Made by a program: the position numbers and the translations under genes. From the NCBI GenBank assembly GCA_949066965.1, contig CARTDA010000026.1, positions 1 through 54,743 of the forward strand: a stretch of DNA of 54,743 nt, given 5' to 3'. The DNA comes from COE1 sp949066965 (GTDB lineage Bacteria > Bacillota > Clostridia > Lachnospirales > Lachnospiraceae). Under the pieces are notes generated by a model that had not been told where the DNA came from, did no database searches, and saw only the letters and a list, made by a program, of their open reading frames with translations. This document shows positions 15,778 through 25,771 of the stretch, in pieces (position 1 is the first letter of the stretch; each line of letters starts with the position of its first letter).

Positions 15778-17133
15778 TTACAAATAACGGAAATAAATCA
15801 AAAGCATTGAAATCAGCACAACCATCACGGTCGCAGGCATCATTTTCTTACAGTACAGTCCCCACTTTATCACATAGCCTTCCCTTGATGCCGTTGCAAT
15901 TCCGACAACATTTGCCGATGCGCCTATCGGGGTCGCGCTTCCGCCAATATCCGTTCCCATCGCCAGCGTCCATGCAAGCATGGACAAGTCAACCCCATAT
16001 GCCGCCGACAGACTCTTGATAATCGGTATCATTGTGGTCGCAAACGGAATATTGTCAACAAACGCGCTGGCAACCGCTGATAACCATATAATAATTGCTA
16101 TCATGACCATGACATTACCGCCGCTGATTTTGCCGATAAATGCAGCCATGACTTCCAGTATTCCCGTCTGCTCCAGTCCGCCAATCACGACAAACAATCC
16201 AATAAAAAATAACAACGTCTTATAATCGACCTTCCTTAACAACAATATAGCATACTTCCACGAAGTTACCAAGGTAGCAATTGCAACAATGCACCCGATT
16301 GTGGAAACCGTAAGCCCTGTCTGCGCATGCGTCACCAGCAGCACTATCGCAACGGCAAAGATGACACAGCTCACCGCAAACCCTTTCTTGTCAGTAATTG
16401 TCGATTCCGGGCTTGGCAGGCTGCCGTAATCGACTGATTTCGACGCTCCCGCCCTGAGTTCCTTGCGGAATATCAGATAAAAATAAACCAATACTGCAAT
16501 CAGGCAGACCCCTGCAATCACACCAGTATTTGTCACAAAATCCATGAATGAATAGCCAAGCGATGTCCCGATAATAATGTTGGGCGGGTCGCCGCACATG
16601 GTCGCCGAACCGCCAAGATTTGCGCAGAAAATCTCGGATAATATCATCGGTACCGGGTTGAATTTCAAAAGCTGTGAAAGTTCAATCGTCACAGCCGCCA
16701 GAAACAATATCACCGTGATGCTGTCGATAAACATCGCCAGAACCGTTGACAAAACCATAAATGTAATAAAGAGCGGTATCACCTGATAGTTTACAAGCCT
16801 GGCTATGCGCATACAGAGCCATCGGAAAAAGCCGACACGCGCCATCCCTTCCACCATGACCATCATGCCAAAGATAAACAGAATCGTCTCCCAGTTGATG
16901 CCGGCGCTGCTTCCCGACGTCTCCCCCGACAGATACCAGAACTCCTTTGCAAAGATGCTTTTCAGGTTAATTGTCTCAATCACCGCCTCCATGCTGTGCA
17001 TCCCTATGCCGAAAACAAATATCATTGTCAGCAGTGCACATACCAGCGAAACAACATGTCTTTCCACAATTTCGGTCACAATAAAAACAAACATTGCAAT
17101 AAAAATAATTACTGCAAAAACCTGTGCCAACAT
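15778..17133 (-). CDS. SLC13/ArsB-NhaD superfamily permease
   Basis: Encodes 451 residues with about 11 membrane segments. Two inverted-repeat signature motifs are present: ANLGGSATMCGDPPNIIIG (about 170-188) and its C-terminal counterpart MGTDIGGSATPIGASANVVG (about 390-410). These are diagnostic for the ion-transporter superfamily that includes CitM, ArsB and NhaD. Substrate could be citrate, another dicarboxylate or Na+; it cannot be fixed from sequence. The ribosome site (AGAAGGGAA) is moderate. It is first in a two-gene unit with the cytidylate-kinase-like gene. Confidence 0.88.
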   Translation of the reverse strand: MLAQVFAVIIFIAMFVFIVTEIVERHVVSLVCALLTMIFVFGIGMHSMEAVIETINLKSIFAKEFWYLSGETSGSSAGINWETILFIFGMMVMVEGMARVGFFRWLCMRIARLVNYQVIPLFITFMVLSTVLAMFIDSITVILFLAAVTIELSQLLKFNPVPMILSEIFCANLGGSATMCGDPPNIIIGTSLGYSFMDFVTNTGVIAGVCLIAVLVYFYLIFRKELRAGASKSVDYGSLPSPESTITDKKGFAVSCVIFAVAIVLLVTHAQTGLTVSTIGCIVAIATLVTSWKYAILLLRKVDYKTLLFFIGLFVVIGGLEQTGILEVMAAFIGKISGGNVMVMIAIIIWLSAVASAFVDNIPFATTMIPIIKSLSAAYGVDLSMLAWTLAMGTDIGGSATPIGASANVVGIATASREGYVIKWGLYCKKMMPATVMVVLISMLLIYFRYL

Positions 17134-17254
17134 ATAATTCCCTTCTTTCTAAAACTGTTCCCATTACGCCTTCCGGCTGCCTTATGCAATAATATATTCC
17201 AAATCGGGCAGGGGGTATCCGGGTTTTTGTTATTCCTGTCATTTTTGAACAGCC

Positions 17255-17662
17255 TTAGATTCGTTTTTTTCCGTCCGCCTGATGCAGGTAATCCGTGACA
17301 AGCTCATTCTGCCTGCGGCAGCACAGATGTGCCGCCACGCGTTGCATACATGATTTTCCCTGTGACAAGAAACCAAAACCAGCGCACTGTAAATACAGGA
17401 GGTCATTCACTTCCCTTGCACGTACCTGATAACGCCCTGGTGATTGCTGCTCCACGCTGCACACATTTAACAGCTCCATTATACTGCATATCGCAGCGTC
17501 ATTGATGTCCGAGTGGCACGGAGCAAGTCCTGCCGCCATCTTTCCGGTCAGGTCGTACACAAATAAAGCCTCTGCCATGACTGCATCTGCATACATTCCC
17601 GACAAAAACATCAATATTGCAAAAAATAAACTGATTATCCTGTGTGTCCTCTTATCCATCAT
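17255..17662 (-). CDS. Small exported protein of unknown function
   Basis: Encodes about 135 residues from the ATG at 17662 (CCGGAGA six bases upstream). A signal or anchor helix (RIISLFFAILMFLSGM) opens it. The rest is cysteine-containing and ends NELVTDYLHQADGKKRI, which resembles, from memory, the ends of other short Lachnospiraceae exported proteins with 'YIHNQDGEK'-like tails. No enzymatic motif is seen. It has its own extended -10 promoter (17733-17738), divergent from the ABC-F promoter. Moderate confidence that it is translated. Confidence 0.6.
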   Translation of the reverse strand: MMDKRTHRIISLFFAILMFLSGMYADAVMAEALFVYDLTGKMAAGLAPCHSDINDAAICSIMELLNVCSVEQQSPGRYQVRAREVNDLLYLQCAGFGFLSQGKSCMQRVAAHLCCRRQNELVTDYLHQADGKKRI

Positions 17663-17732
17663 CTTATGTCTCCGGTGTACACCATGATTCCTTTGTGACA
17701 GTTTCCAATCCAAATTTTCCTAAACCGACGAT

Positions 17733-17738
17733 ATTATA
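17733..17738 (-). promoter_or_regulatory. Extended -10 promoter of the small exported protein
   Basis: Minus-strand TGATATAAT holds a TG-N extension and a perfect -10 (17733-17738), about 70 bases before the start at 17662. The -35 (TTCCAC at 17 bases) is poor. Confidence 0.5.
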
Positions 17739-17771
17739 TCACAGTTTCATTCACAGTGGAAGATTAATTGC

Positions 17772-17800
17772 TTGACAAAAAAGGGCTTTTTTACTACAAT
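17772..17800 (+). promoter_or_regulatory. Strong sigma-A promoter of the ABC-F gene
   Basis: TTGACA (17772-17777), 17-base spacer, TACAAT (17795-17800). The leader to the ATG at 18023 is about 215 bases, unusually long, and holds two small inverted repeats (see findings). Confidence 0.8.
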
Positions 17801-18022
17801 ATTCTGTGTGCTTTTGTTTTGTTATACGCTGCCGGCTTATATCATTGCCATGCGGCGGCATTTTCCATGTAATATCCAGGAAATTCTATCTGTTATTTCT
17901 AACGGCGCTGCACACCCATTCTAATATCCCCCGTGTTTTCACAGGAAAAACCTGTTACCGGAACGGAGTAAACGGTAGCAATAACCCAGAAACTGTTCAG
18001 AAAACAAAAAGGAGGGAATCAC

Positions 18023-19576
18023 ATGTTACAAATCAGACATTTAACCATACGTCACAAAAAAGATTACCGCATTTTACTGGAGGATTTCAACCTGAATATC
18101 AACCCCGGCGACAAGTGCGCCCTGATTGGCGAGGAAGGAAACGGAAAGAGTACACTGTTAAAGCTTATCTGTGCACCTGAATCCGCGGAAAATTATGTGG
18201 AATATGAGGGGGAAATCGTAACTATGGGCGAGCAGTTCGGCTATCTGCCCCAGGAGCTTCCCCAGAATCTGCAAAAAAGCACTATATACGAATATCTCAC
18301 AGAAAGCGGAAGCCTTTACGACAAAAGCCCCAATGAGCTCGCACAGCTTTGCGCCAAAATCGGTTTCCCAGTGGAACGCCTTTACTCGGACGAACTTCTG
18401 GGAGTCCTCTCTGGCGGTGAAAAAATAAAGGTACAGCTCATCCGCCTGCTTATTGAATCACCGACAACCCTGCTGCTCGACGAACCATCAAACGATTTGG
18501 ACATCGAAACACTTGTCTGGCTGGAAAATTTTATATGCGGCAGTGACATTCCGGTGCTCTACATCTCGCACGATGAAACACTGCTGGAACGTACCGCTAA
18601 CATGATTGTGCATATCGAGCAGTTAAAGAGAAAGACGACACCGCGCTGTACAGTCGTTCACACCACTTACCAGAATTATATCACAAACAGAAGCCTGATG
18701 TTCGAAAAACAGGAACAGGAAGCCAGGAACGAACGCCGGGAATATGACAGGCAGCTGGAAAAGTTCCGCCGGATACAGCAGAAGGTGGAACACCAGCAGA
18801 ACGCCATCAGCAGGCAGAACCCGCACGGCGGGGCGCTCCTGAAAAAGACCATGCACCGTGTCAAGGCTTACGAGGCACGGTTTGAGAAAGCATATGAGAA
18901 CATGACAGAACATCCGGAGTACGAGGAAGCCATGTTCACAAAATTTGGCATCAGGGCATCTGTCCCAAACGGAAAAGTCGTGCTGGATTTCACGCTGGAC
19001 ACACTTTGTAAACCAGAACATGACGGCACACAGGAGTCCGGCATCCTTGCACGCAGCATCCGTCTTTTTGTGCAGGGTGCGGCGCATATCTGCATCACCG
19101 GAAAAAACGGATGCGGGAAGACAACGCTGATGCGGATGCTCTCCGAAAACCTGCTGCGGCGGACAGACATCAGTGCCGCCTATATGCCGCAGAATTACGA
19201 AGAATTTTTAAATCTCGAGCAGACACCTGTCGAATTTTTGTCCGACGGCAGCAAGGAAAGCATTTCCCTGATGCGCACCTATCTAGGCAGCATGAAGTTC
19301 ACGGCGGACGAGATGATGCACCCGATGCGGGAATTGTCAGGCGGGCAGAAGGCGAAGGTCATGCTGCTGTACCTGGACACTTCCGGATGCGATGTCCTCC
19401 TTCTGGATGAGCCTACCCGCAATTTTTCGCCATTGTCCACCCCGGTAATCCGGCAGCTGCTTGCCAGCTACCAGGGCGCCATCATCAGCGTGTCACACGA
19501 CCGCAAATATATTTCTGAGGTCTGTGACATCGTTTATGAGCTTACACCGGAGGGACTGGTCAAAAGAAACCTGTAG
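18023..19576 (+). CDS. ABC-F family ATPase
   Basis: Encodes 517 residues. Two ABC cassettes without membrane segments: Walker A GEEGNGKST (about 36-44) with LSGGE (about 130) and LLLDEPSNDLD; a charged linker helix (about 225-300, Arg/Glu/Gln-rich) of the type that enters the ribosome tunnel region; then Walker A GKNGCGKTT (about 359), LSGGQ (about 438) and LLLDEPTRNFS. The second D-loop departs from the usual NHLD. ABC-F proteins act on the ribosome, either as translation factors (EttA type) or as antibiotic-resistance factors. AAAAGGAGGG lies before the ATG. The long leader suggests regulation by attenuation, as in resistance ABC-F genes, but specificity is unknown. Confidence 0.92.
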   Translation: MLQIRHLTIRHKKDYRILLEDFNLNINPGDKCALIGEEGNGKSTLLKLICAPESAENYVEYEGEIVTMGEQFGYLPQELPQNLQKSTIYEYLTESGSLYDKSPNELAQLCAKIGFPVERLYSDELLGVLSGGEKIKVQLIRLLIESPTTLLLDEPSNDLDIETLVWLENFICGSDIPVLYISHDETLLERTANMIVHIEQLKRKTTPRCTVVHTTYQNYITNRSLMFEKQEQEARNERREYDRQLEKFRRIQQKVEHQQNAISRQNPHGGALLKKTMHRVKAYEARFEKAYENMTEHPEYEEAMFTKFGIRASVPNGKVVLDFTLDTLCKPEHDGTQESGILARSIRLFVQGAAHICITGKNGCGKTTLMRMLSENLLRRTDISAAYMPQNYEEFLNLEQTPVEFLSDGSKESISLMRTYLGSMKFTADEMMHPMRELSGGQKAKVMLLYLDTSGCDVLLLDEPTRNFSPLSTPVIRQLLASYQGAIISVSHDRKYISEVCDIVYELTPEGLVKRNL

Positions 19577-19609
19577 CAGAGTATATAAAATAAGAAGGCG
19601 GTGGCAAAT

Positions 19610-21507
19610 ATGAATAACCGGCAAAAAACGTACCTACAGAAATTTTGGGATGAAATCCGGCAGGCAGGCGATATCCTCAGAAACCAGGAACCGCCCGAGC
19701 CTTCAGAAGATGCATTCTTTCTATTTGAAAAGACAGGCAACCGACTCGTGTACGAAACGATTTATTTTGCGCGAAGAAAATACCTGACGGTATTTGGCAT
19801 TTTATCCGAATTCGAAAAAAAGGACGCCGATATCGAGGTGCTGAACCAAATCATCATTTCCATTTGCAAGGAGCGCTTCTGGGCGCTCCCCGCGCATGTG
19901 GACTTCTCGCACCTTGACGAAAAAACGATCGATCTGTTTGCCGCGGAAACTGCGCAGTCCCTTGCCGAAATCCTTTTGATTATGGGAGGTCGGCTGCCCC
20001 ATGAAACCGTGGCGCTTGCACAGGAAGAAATCATGAATCGGGTGCTCACACCCTTCTGCACCTCTGCATTTCCTTATAGCTGGTGGGAAACAGACCGCTG
20101 CAACTGGTCAGCTGTCTGCGCAGGCTCCATAGGCATCGCGGCAATCGCCATGGACAAGATGGGAAAGCTCCCCGCCGCGTGGAAGGAGCCCTGCATCAGG
20201 CGGGTGTGCGATGCGCTCTCATGCTATCTGGACGGCATGGAACAGGACGGAACGTGCACGGAGGGGCTTGGCTATTTTTCTTACGGCATGAGTTACTTCA
20301 CGGCATTTGCAGAGCTTTTATATCAGGAGACAAACGGCACTGTCAACCTGATGGCACGGCCAGTCTGCAAGGAGTTTGCCGCCTTTCAGGCAAAGTGCTA
20401 TTTTGGAAACGGCATATCGCTGAGTTTTTCCGATTCGGACTGCCACGAACACTTTCTGCCCGGACTGACGGCATACCTTGTACACTGCTTTCCGGACGCG
20501 GGGACACCGGATTATGCATCCGCGAGAACATTTGAGGACGATGCCTGCCACAGATGGCTCACCAATGAAAGGACGATTCGATGGCTGATACAATACGGTG
20601 GCCACGATACCATAAAAGAGGATATCACCAGCTCCTGCGCCCTGCTGCCCTGCGCCCAGTGGATGATATGGAAAAACCAGGACGGCAACGGCTTGCAAAG
20701 GGCGGACACAATGACGAAAACCACAACCACAATGACGTCGGGCATTTCCTGTGCGCATGGCAGGGCGAGCTGCTGCTGACCGATTTGGGCGCCGGTGAGT
20801 ACACGAAGGAGTATTTTCACGAGGGTCGGTACGATATCCTGTGCAACCGCTCGCTGGGACATTCCGTCCCCCTGATTAACGACTGCGAGCAGTGCGCCGG
20901 AAGCGCCTACCGTGCAGACAGCTTCTCATGGGATGACGAAAAAGGGCAGCTTGCCATCTCCTTTGCAGGCGCTTACCCCGAAGGACGCATTGACAAACTG
21001 ATACGAGTGATTGCAAGGGAATCCGCCAACGCCAAAATGGCATTGTCAGTCACGGACTCCTTTCTTGCATCCGAACAGACCACAAAAATTACGGAAAACC
21101 TGATTACCCCATTCCAGCCGGAAATCGTGCAAGGCACTGATGGGATACAGGTCTTCATAAAAGGGGAAAAAGGCAGCTGCACAATTACCGCCAGTGCACT
21201 GTGGCATTGTCCTGAACAGATACGAATCCTCCCCAAAGAGCACTTTATGCACGATGGCACAAAGACAACCGTGTACCTGATACAATGGGAGCTTCCTGCC
21301 GAACCCCGTCAGAAAACGGAGTGCTGTATTTATATTTCGTCCCTCTATTCCATCAAAATCAATCGTTTTTGTCATTCCGTCTTTGTGCGTGATGATTACA
21401 GGTCCATAGCCCCCCTTTGCCTGGGGGGCGGTGTATGTTATTTTCCGAATGGGAAAAAGCTCTTCGTCCGTGAAGTCCCCATGTTCCTCTTTTGTGATCA
21501 CCTGTGA
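19610..21507 (+). pseudogene. Heparinase II/III family lyase, frameshifted
   Basis: The first frame (19610-20779) carries the alpha toroid: WWETDRCNWSAVCAGSIGIA and GLGYFSYGMSYFTAFAELLY. Around 20690-20705 the homology jumps to another frame, where GGHNDENHNHNDVGHFLCAW and NRSLGHSVPLIN, the metal-binding and catalytic region of heparinase II/III lyases, continue to about 21335. The frame change equals loss of one base. Joined, the protein would be about 580 residues and cut acidic polysaccharides by elimination. After about 21335 the frame is antisense to the end of the DUF2264 gene, so the natural stop seems lost. The gene follows the ABC-F gene by 33 bases. Confidence 0.8.
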
Positions 21508-23385
21508 GACAAGAATTGCCTGTTCATAATGGTTGTGGTTCTTTCTTGCCGTCTCAGCGTACACGACAATGGACTTTTCCGAATCAGGATTTGTGCCCTT
21601 ACTGTTCACTGTTTTCAGGCAGTCCCATCCGTCATAGATGGTCATGGCAAGCTGTTTTTCGCGCCCTGTAAAATCTCTCCCTTTCAGAATAACGGCATGT
21701 GCCTTACCGCCCTCGTAATCCGCTTCCCGCTCAGTCATCTCCGTGCCATTGTCGGGAAACCCATACGCGCCCAGCGTAAGCACGACAGGCTTTTTGAACA
21801 GACGGAGTTTATCGGCGCGCATGATTCCATATGGGACAGTGTAATCCGCAAGACTGACCGCCTGTATCCAGTGGCACTCCGTCTCCATTTCGTAGCCAAA
21901 AAACTGCCTGCGGTACAGCATGCCGTCCTTTTCGCCATGCCAGAACGTCACATTTGCCTTGTCATAAGTATCGTCCGTCAGGTCATGGAGGACATACTGC
22001 TGTGCCTCCACCTCCTTTGACGGCGCTGACTCCCATGGGTATTTGGTATTGAAGCACAGCTTTGAATAGTTCCACATGCCATGCTCATCCTTTTTGTGTT
22101 TCACGACCTTTCCGCTTCGTAATATGGTCTCCCCACTTGCCTTGTGGTTGCTAAAGCATAGCGCCGGACCATCCAGCGTCGTAGTCTTCACTTCGTTTCC
22201 GCATAATTTTTCCCAGGTTCCGTTATTTTCCGTTGCCGTCCAGAATGGGTGCTCCGCAGGCAGGTGCAGGCACAGGAATGCCTTTCCAAGCCACAGCGGG
22301 GACTCCGCGCAGGAATATCCCTGCACAAGCGGCATGAACTGCCCGTAAAATCCAAGTGTGGGAACACCCTTGTACAGAAAGTCACTCCGTCCCATAAACT
22401 GCATCAGCGACCCGGACGAAATGCGCCTGGCAAGCCCTGGGTCCGCCGCATAATTTTTCAGCATCATATTGCCGTCAAAGACACTGGTTGCAGCATTCCT
22501 GTAGATGCTGCTCCTGCCCCACATATTTGTAAGACCATCCGCGTCAAAGAAATCCGCATATGTTTTCATGAGTGCATTGGAATTTTCCTCAAATTTCTTT
22601 GCGAGATAAGGTTCATGCTCATAACCGTACCACTTGTTCCAGAGCGGCGCATAGACATTGAATGCCCAGCAGGAATAATAATCAAACGAATGCCCGTCGC
22701 GGTACCAGCCATCCCCTGCATAGTAGGCAAGGATTGCCTGCGCGTGCTCCCGCATGATGTCCGCGTCAATCTCATAGCCTTCCATGCCAAGAAACGCCAT
22801 GTCAAGCATGTTGAACAGGCGCCAGTTCTGCGGAACCGTATTTCCATGCGCATATTCGAGCAAAAAATCCGCGATGACATCCTTTTGTGCCTTTGTGTAT
22901 GTATCCCATATTTCTTCCTTACTCATCCACAGACAGATCACAAGGGCGCAGGTCTCAACCGTCTGCTGGAACGCCCGAAACGGATTCGGGTCCTTTGACA
23001 GCTCCCTGCACGCTGCATAGCTCCCCACATACACGCTGTCCCCCGGTGTGCACGCCCTTAAAATGTGGCTCTTGTAATAATTTCTGACACCAATGTCATT
23101 TAGTGTCAGCTCCGGCTTGATATGGATGAGCGGCGCCGCAATAAAAAGCGAGCGCGCAAGTCCCTCAAAATATTCTGCCTGAAACTCCCAGACCGCGTCC
23201 GCGCTGTACGGATACGTCACCTGTGTCTCCTTGCGCGGCATCACGACAGGATCCTTGAAATCCCTGATATTCTGGAAAATGCCGTTTAATAAATACTCTG
23301 CCGCCTCTATCCAGCTTTCCCGGGTCAGCCCTGTATAAGGACTGCGTTCATAATCCAGGTGCTTTGGCTGAAATATGTCACTCAT
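21046..23385 (-). CDS. DUF2264 domain protein with antisense C-terminal extension
   Basis: Encodes 779 residues. The opening YTGLTRESWIEAAEYLLNGI and AEYFEGLARSLFIAAPL match DUF2264 proteins, alpha-toroid proteins found in uronate polysaccharide loci. Similarity plausibly ends near ITHKDGMTKTIDFDGIEGR (about 21335); the last 95 residues are antisense to the heparinase gene and look accidental. GGGGGA precedes the ATG. The start overlaps the GH88 gene by eight bases, so they are coupled. It may process unsaturated uronyl oligosaccharides; a precise activity is not established for the family. Possibly still active despite the run-on tail. Confidence 0.82.
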   Translation of the reverse strand: MSDIFQPKHLDYERSPYTGLTRESWIEAAEYLLNGIFQNIRDFKDPVVMPRKETQVTYPYSADAVWEFQAEYFEGLARSLFIAAPLIHIKPELTLNDIGVRNYYKSHILRACTPGDSVYVGSYAACRELSKDPNPFRAFQQTVETCALVICLWMSKEEIWDTYTKAQKDVIADFLLEYAHGNTVPQNWRLFNMLDMAFLGMEGYEIDADIMREHAQAILAYYAGDGWYRDGHSFDYYSCWAFNVYAPLWNKWYGYEHEPYLAKKFEENSNALMKTYADFFDADGLTNMWGRSSIYRNAATSVFDGNMMLKNYAADPGLARRISSGSLMQFMGRSDFLYKGVPTLGFYGQFMPLVQGYSCAESPLWLGKAFLCLHLPAEHPFWTATENNGTWEKLCGNEVKTTTLDGPALCFSNHKASGETILRSGKVVKHKKDEHGMWNYSKLCFNTKYPWESAPSKEVEAQQYVLHDLTDDTYDKANVTFWHGEKDGMLYRRQFFGYEMETECHWIQAVSLADYTVPYGIMRADKLRLFKKPVVLTLGAYGFPDNGTEMTEREADYEGGKAHAVILKGRDFTGREKQLAMTIYDGWDCLKTVNSKGTNPDSEKSIVVYAETARKNHNHYEQAILVSQVITKEEHGDFTDEELFPIRKITYTAPQAKGGYGPVIITHKDGMTKTIDFDGIEGRNINTALRFLTGFGRKLPLYQVHGCLCAIVHKVLFGEDSYLFRTMPQCTGGNCAAAFFPFYEDLYPISALHDFRLEWGNQVFRNFCGLFGCKKGVRD

Positions 23386-24520
23386 GTCTGTTCCCCCAAA
23401 TAAATAATTCCTTGCCCATCAGTTTCCAGACTGCCTCGATAAAGTAATAATCCCCATAAATAATGGAAAATTCATGTTCCGCGTCATGGTACGCCGCCGT
23501 GCATTTTTCCAGCAGATTGTCCGTGTCCTCGTCCCAGTTACAGCGTTTGTCCGCAAGCGTCTTCAGCATTTCCAGCGCCGCATTTTCGTATTTGTCCCTT
23601 TCGCTTTCAGACACACATTTTGCAAGCTCGAGCAGTCCGCACGCTGCGATTGCCGCCGCTGTCGAGTCCTCGTATGCCGGACTTTCGGGCTGCCTGAAAT
23701 CAACTGGTATAAGCCCTGATGCCGGAATGTTCGTGATAAAGTAATCCGCCACTTTTCTCGAAGCGGCAAGGTAGCGCTCCTCCTTCGTATGAAGATAACT
23801 TAGTACAAAACCATAGACTGCCCACGCCTGCCCCCTCGTCCACGAGGAGCCGTGACCATAGCCCTGTCCGCCTACGGAATGCAGATATTCCCCGGTCTCG
23901 GCGTCAAACTCGATAATGTGCTTTGCGGAACCGTCCGCGCGGATAAAGTATTTTGCAACAGTGTCCGCGTGCATTTTTGCAATGTGGTAGAACTTCGGGT
24001 CATGTATTTCGTCCCCTGCCCAGTACAGAAGCGGCAGATTCATCATGCAGTCAATGATGGCGCGCCCTGCAAAGGAGCCATCCTCATTTCCGTCCCAGTT
24101 GTTCCATGCACGGATAAACTTCCCGACCGGATTGAAGCGTCCCGCAAGATTGTCCGCTGCCAGAAGCGCCCTGTTTCTCGACGCCATGTCCCCTGTCATG
24201 TGGTAGTGCGCAACTGCTGTCGGCAGCCACTTAAAGCCACTGTCATGATCCATGCCCTGACGGTTCATCAGGTTTGCGTCGAGCTTTATTTCCGTCGCCA
24301 GCGCGTTTTCCAGATAGACAGGATCCCCTGTCGCGTGGTAGAGCTGCCACATGATGCCGCCCCAGAACCCATTCGTCCACCAGCAGATTTCCGTCTTTCC
24401 CCTGTCGTCAAAAACGCCATTCTTTGTCGTGTAAGGAATCTTGTCGCGGCTGCGCTCCGCAACCTTCTTTTCTTTTTCGAGAATCTTATGATAGACCTCG
24501 CCCACCCAGGATTTATCCAT
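23378..24520 (-). CDS. GH88 unsaturated glucuronyl hydrolase
   Basis: Encodes about 380 residues. GH88 motifs are clear: ICWWTNGFWGGIMWQLY, MDHDSGFKW (with the Asp of the hydration reaction), NWDGNEDGSFAGRAIIDCMM (second catalytic Asp), GQGYGHGSSWTRGQAWAVYG and a C-terminal AEHEFSIIYGDYYFIEAV. These enzymes remove the 4,5-unsaturated uronic acid left by polysaccharide lyases, as from chondroitin, hyaluronan or heparin fragments. That matches the heparinase II/III gene nearby. The start is ambiguous: the ATG at 24532 is one base after AAAGGAG and that at 24520 is 13 bases away. Confidence 0.92.
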   Translation of the reverse strand: MDKSWVGEVYHKILEKEKKVAERSRDKIPYTTKNGVFDDRGKTEICWWTNGFWGGIMWQLYHATGDPVYLENALATEIKLDANLMNRQGMDHDSGFKWLPTAVAHYHMTGDMASRNRALLAADNLAGRFNPVGKFIRAWNNWDGNEDGSFAGRAIIDCMMNLPLLYWAGDEIHDPKFYHIAKMHADTVAKYFIRADGSAKHIIEFDAETGEYLHSVGGQGYGHGSSWTRGQAWAVYGFVLSYLHTKEERYLAASRKVADYFITNIPASGLIPVDFRQPESPAYEDSTAAAIAACGLLELAKCVSESERDKYENAALEMLKTLADKRCNWDEDTDNLLEKCTAAYHDAEHEFSIIYGDYYFIEAVWKLMGKELFIWGNRHE

Positions 24521-24596
24521 ATTTATAACCATGCTCCTTTCTCAACCTGCAAGTTTGGGCTGTCAGGCACAAACTTGTTTTCCTCCATCTTACAGC

Positions 24597-25205
24597 CTAT
24601 ATTTCCCACCCCTGCTGTCTGAAAATCTGCCGGAACACCAGGGCCTGCAGATACGCTGTCAGTCCGACGCAGAGCAGCAGCAACGGCCAGAACCCAAACA
24701 CGCCGACCGCGCCAATGCACACCGGAATGACAAGGCAGAGCACCGTCCAGCCAAAATATTTGACCGCAAGATAAAAAGATGCCCTGACATACCCCAGCGG
24801 GGACTGGTGAATGCGCGCCATGACCGGAAAAAGATAAAGGACTGTCATCAGGTACACCAGCGCAATCACGGCAAACGCGGACATCAGCATTGCGGCTGCC
24901 GGGCTTTTGATGCGGACACAGATGTAAAAATCACCTGTAAGAACCGCACCGGCAGCCAGCGCCATCAGCCACACAACCGTGGACTCCCTGAAAAACCGGA
25001 CAAAATTCTTAAAGTACATCCGTGTCAGGTACTCCTCCTGATTGTCCGCCATCTTCAGCGCGATATAGTAGACCGTGGTGGTCGACGCCCCTATGGTCAC
25101 CAGCGGCAGGGAAGTCACGAGCCACAGCAGTGTGAGATACAAAAAATCAATCAGCCTTCCCATAAATCTCCATACAGGGCTATCATACGAAAAAACCTTA
25201 CTCAT
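24597..25205 (-). CDS. DUF624 (YesL-like) membrane protein
   Basis: Encodes about 202 residues from the ATG at 25205 (AAAGGAAG eight bases upstream). It has about five hydrophobic segments and the family opening FSYDSPVWRFMGRLIDFLYLTLLWLV, with TSLPLVTIGASTTTVYY. YesL-type proteins sit in rhamnogalacturonan and other polysaccharide loci beside sugar ABC transporters and YesMN two-component systems; the function is unknown. Here it lies between the permease remnant and the GH88 gene. Confidence 0.87.
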   Translation of the reverse strand: MSKVFSYDSPVWRFMGRLIDFLYLTLLWLVTSLPLVTIGASTTTVYYIALKMADNQEEYLTRMYFKNFVRFFRESTVVWLMALAAGAVLTGDFYICVRIKSPAAAMLMSAFAVIALVYLMTVLYLFPVMARIHQSPLGYVRASFYLAVKYFGWTVLCLVIPVCIGAVGVFGFWPLLLLCVGLTAYLQALVFRQIFRQQGWEI

Positions 25206-25230
25206 TTCAAGCACTTCCTTTATTCATTTA

Positions 25231-25698
25231 CTATCCTTTCAGGCCGGTTGCGGCAACACCCTCCACAAAGTACTTTTGCAGGCACAGGAATACGACCAGC
25301 ACAGGAATCAGGGACAGCACGGAGCCTGCCATAATCAGCCCATAGTCAGAAGAATACTGGCTGATGAACATTTTCAGTCCGAGCTGTATCGTCTTTTTGC
25401 GCTCACTCTTTAAATAAATCAAAGGTCCTAAGTAATCATTCCATGTATTGACGAAGGTAAAAATGGTCAGTGTCGCAAGGGACGGTTTTGACAATGGCAG
25501 CATGATGCTCGCGTAAATCCTGTACTCGCTCATTCCGTCAATCCGCGCCGCCTCGCACAGTTCATCCGGTATCCCCTCATAAAACTGCTTCATCATGAAC
25601 ACGCCAAACGCCGAAAACGCCTGAAGGCAGATGATTGCCAGGAGCTTGTCATTCAGACCAAACTTCCTCATCATGATAAACTGCGGAACCATGTACAT
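25231..25698 (-). pseudogene. Carbohydrate ABC permease, 5'-truncated
   Basis: Only 155 residues remain of a MalG-type inner-membrane permease that is normally about 280-300. What is left is the C-terminal half with the EAA loop that docks the ATPase (PDELCEAARIDGMSEYRIYASI, written as two parts: PDELCEAARIDGMSE and YRIYASI), and the family ending VEGVAATGLKG. Homology starts at MVPQFIMMRKFGLNDK, then an upstream in-frame stop follows after about 15 unrelated codons. No ribosome site fits. The first permease and solute-binding protein genes expected upstream are absent. A deletion that also cut the histidine kinase explains it. Confidence 0.85.
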
Positions 25699-25771
25699 TT
25701 TAGCAGCGGTATCTTCACCCAGATATCATGGTAATACACACCTCCTGTTATGACTGGTATTTCTTTTGTCC

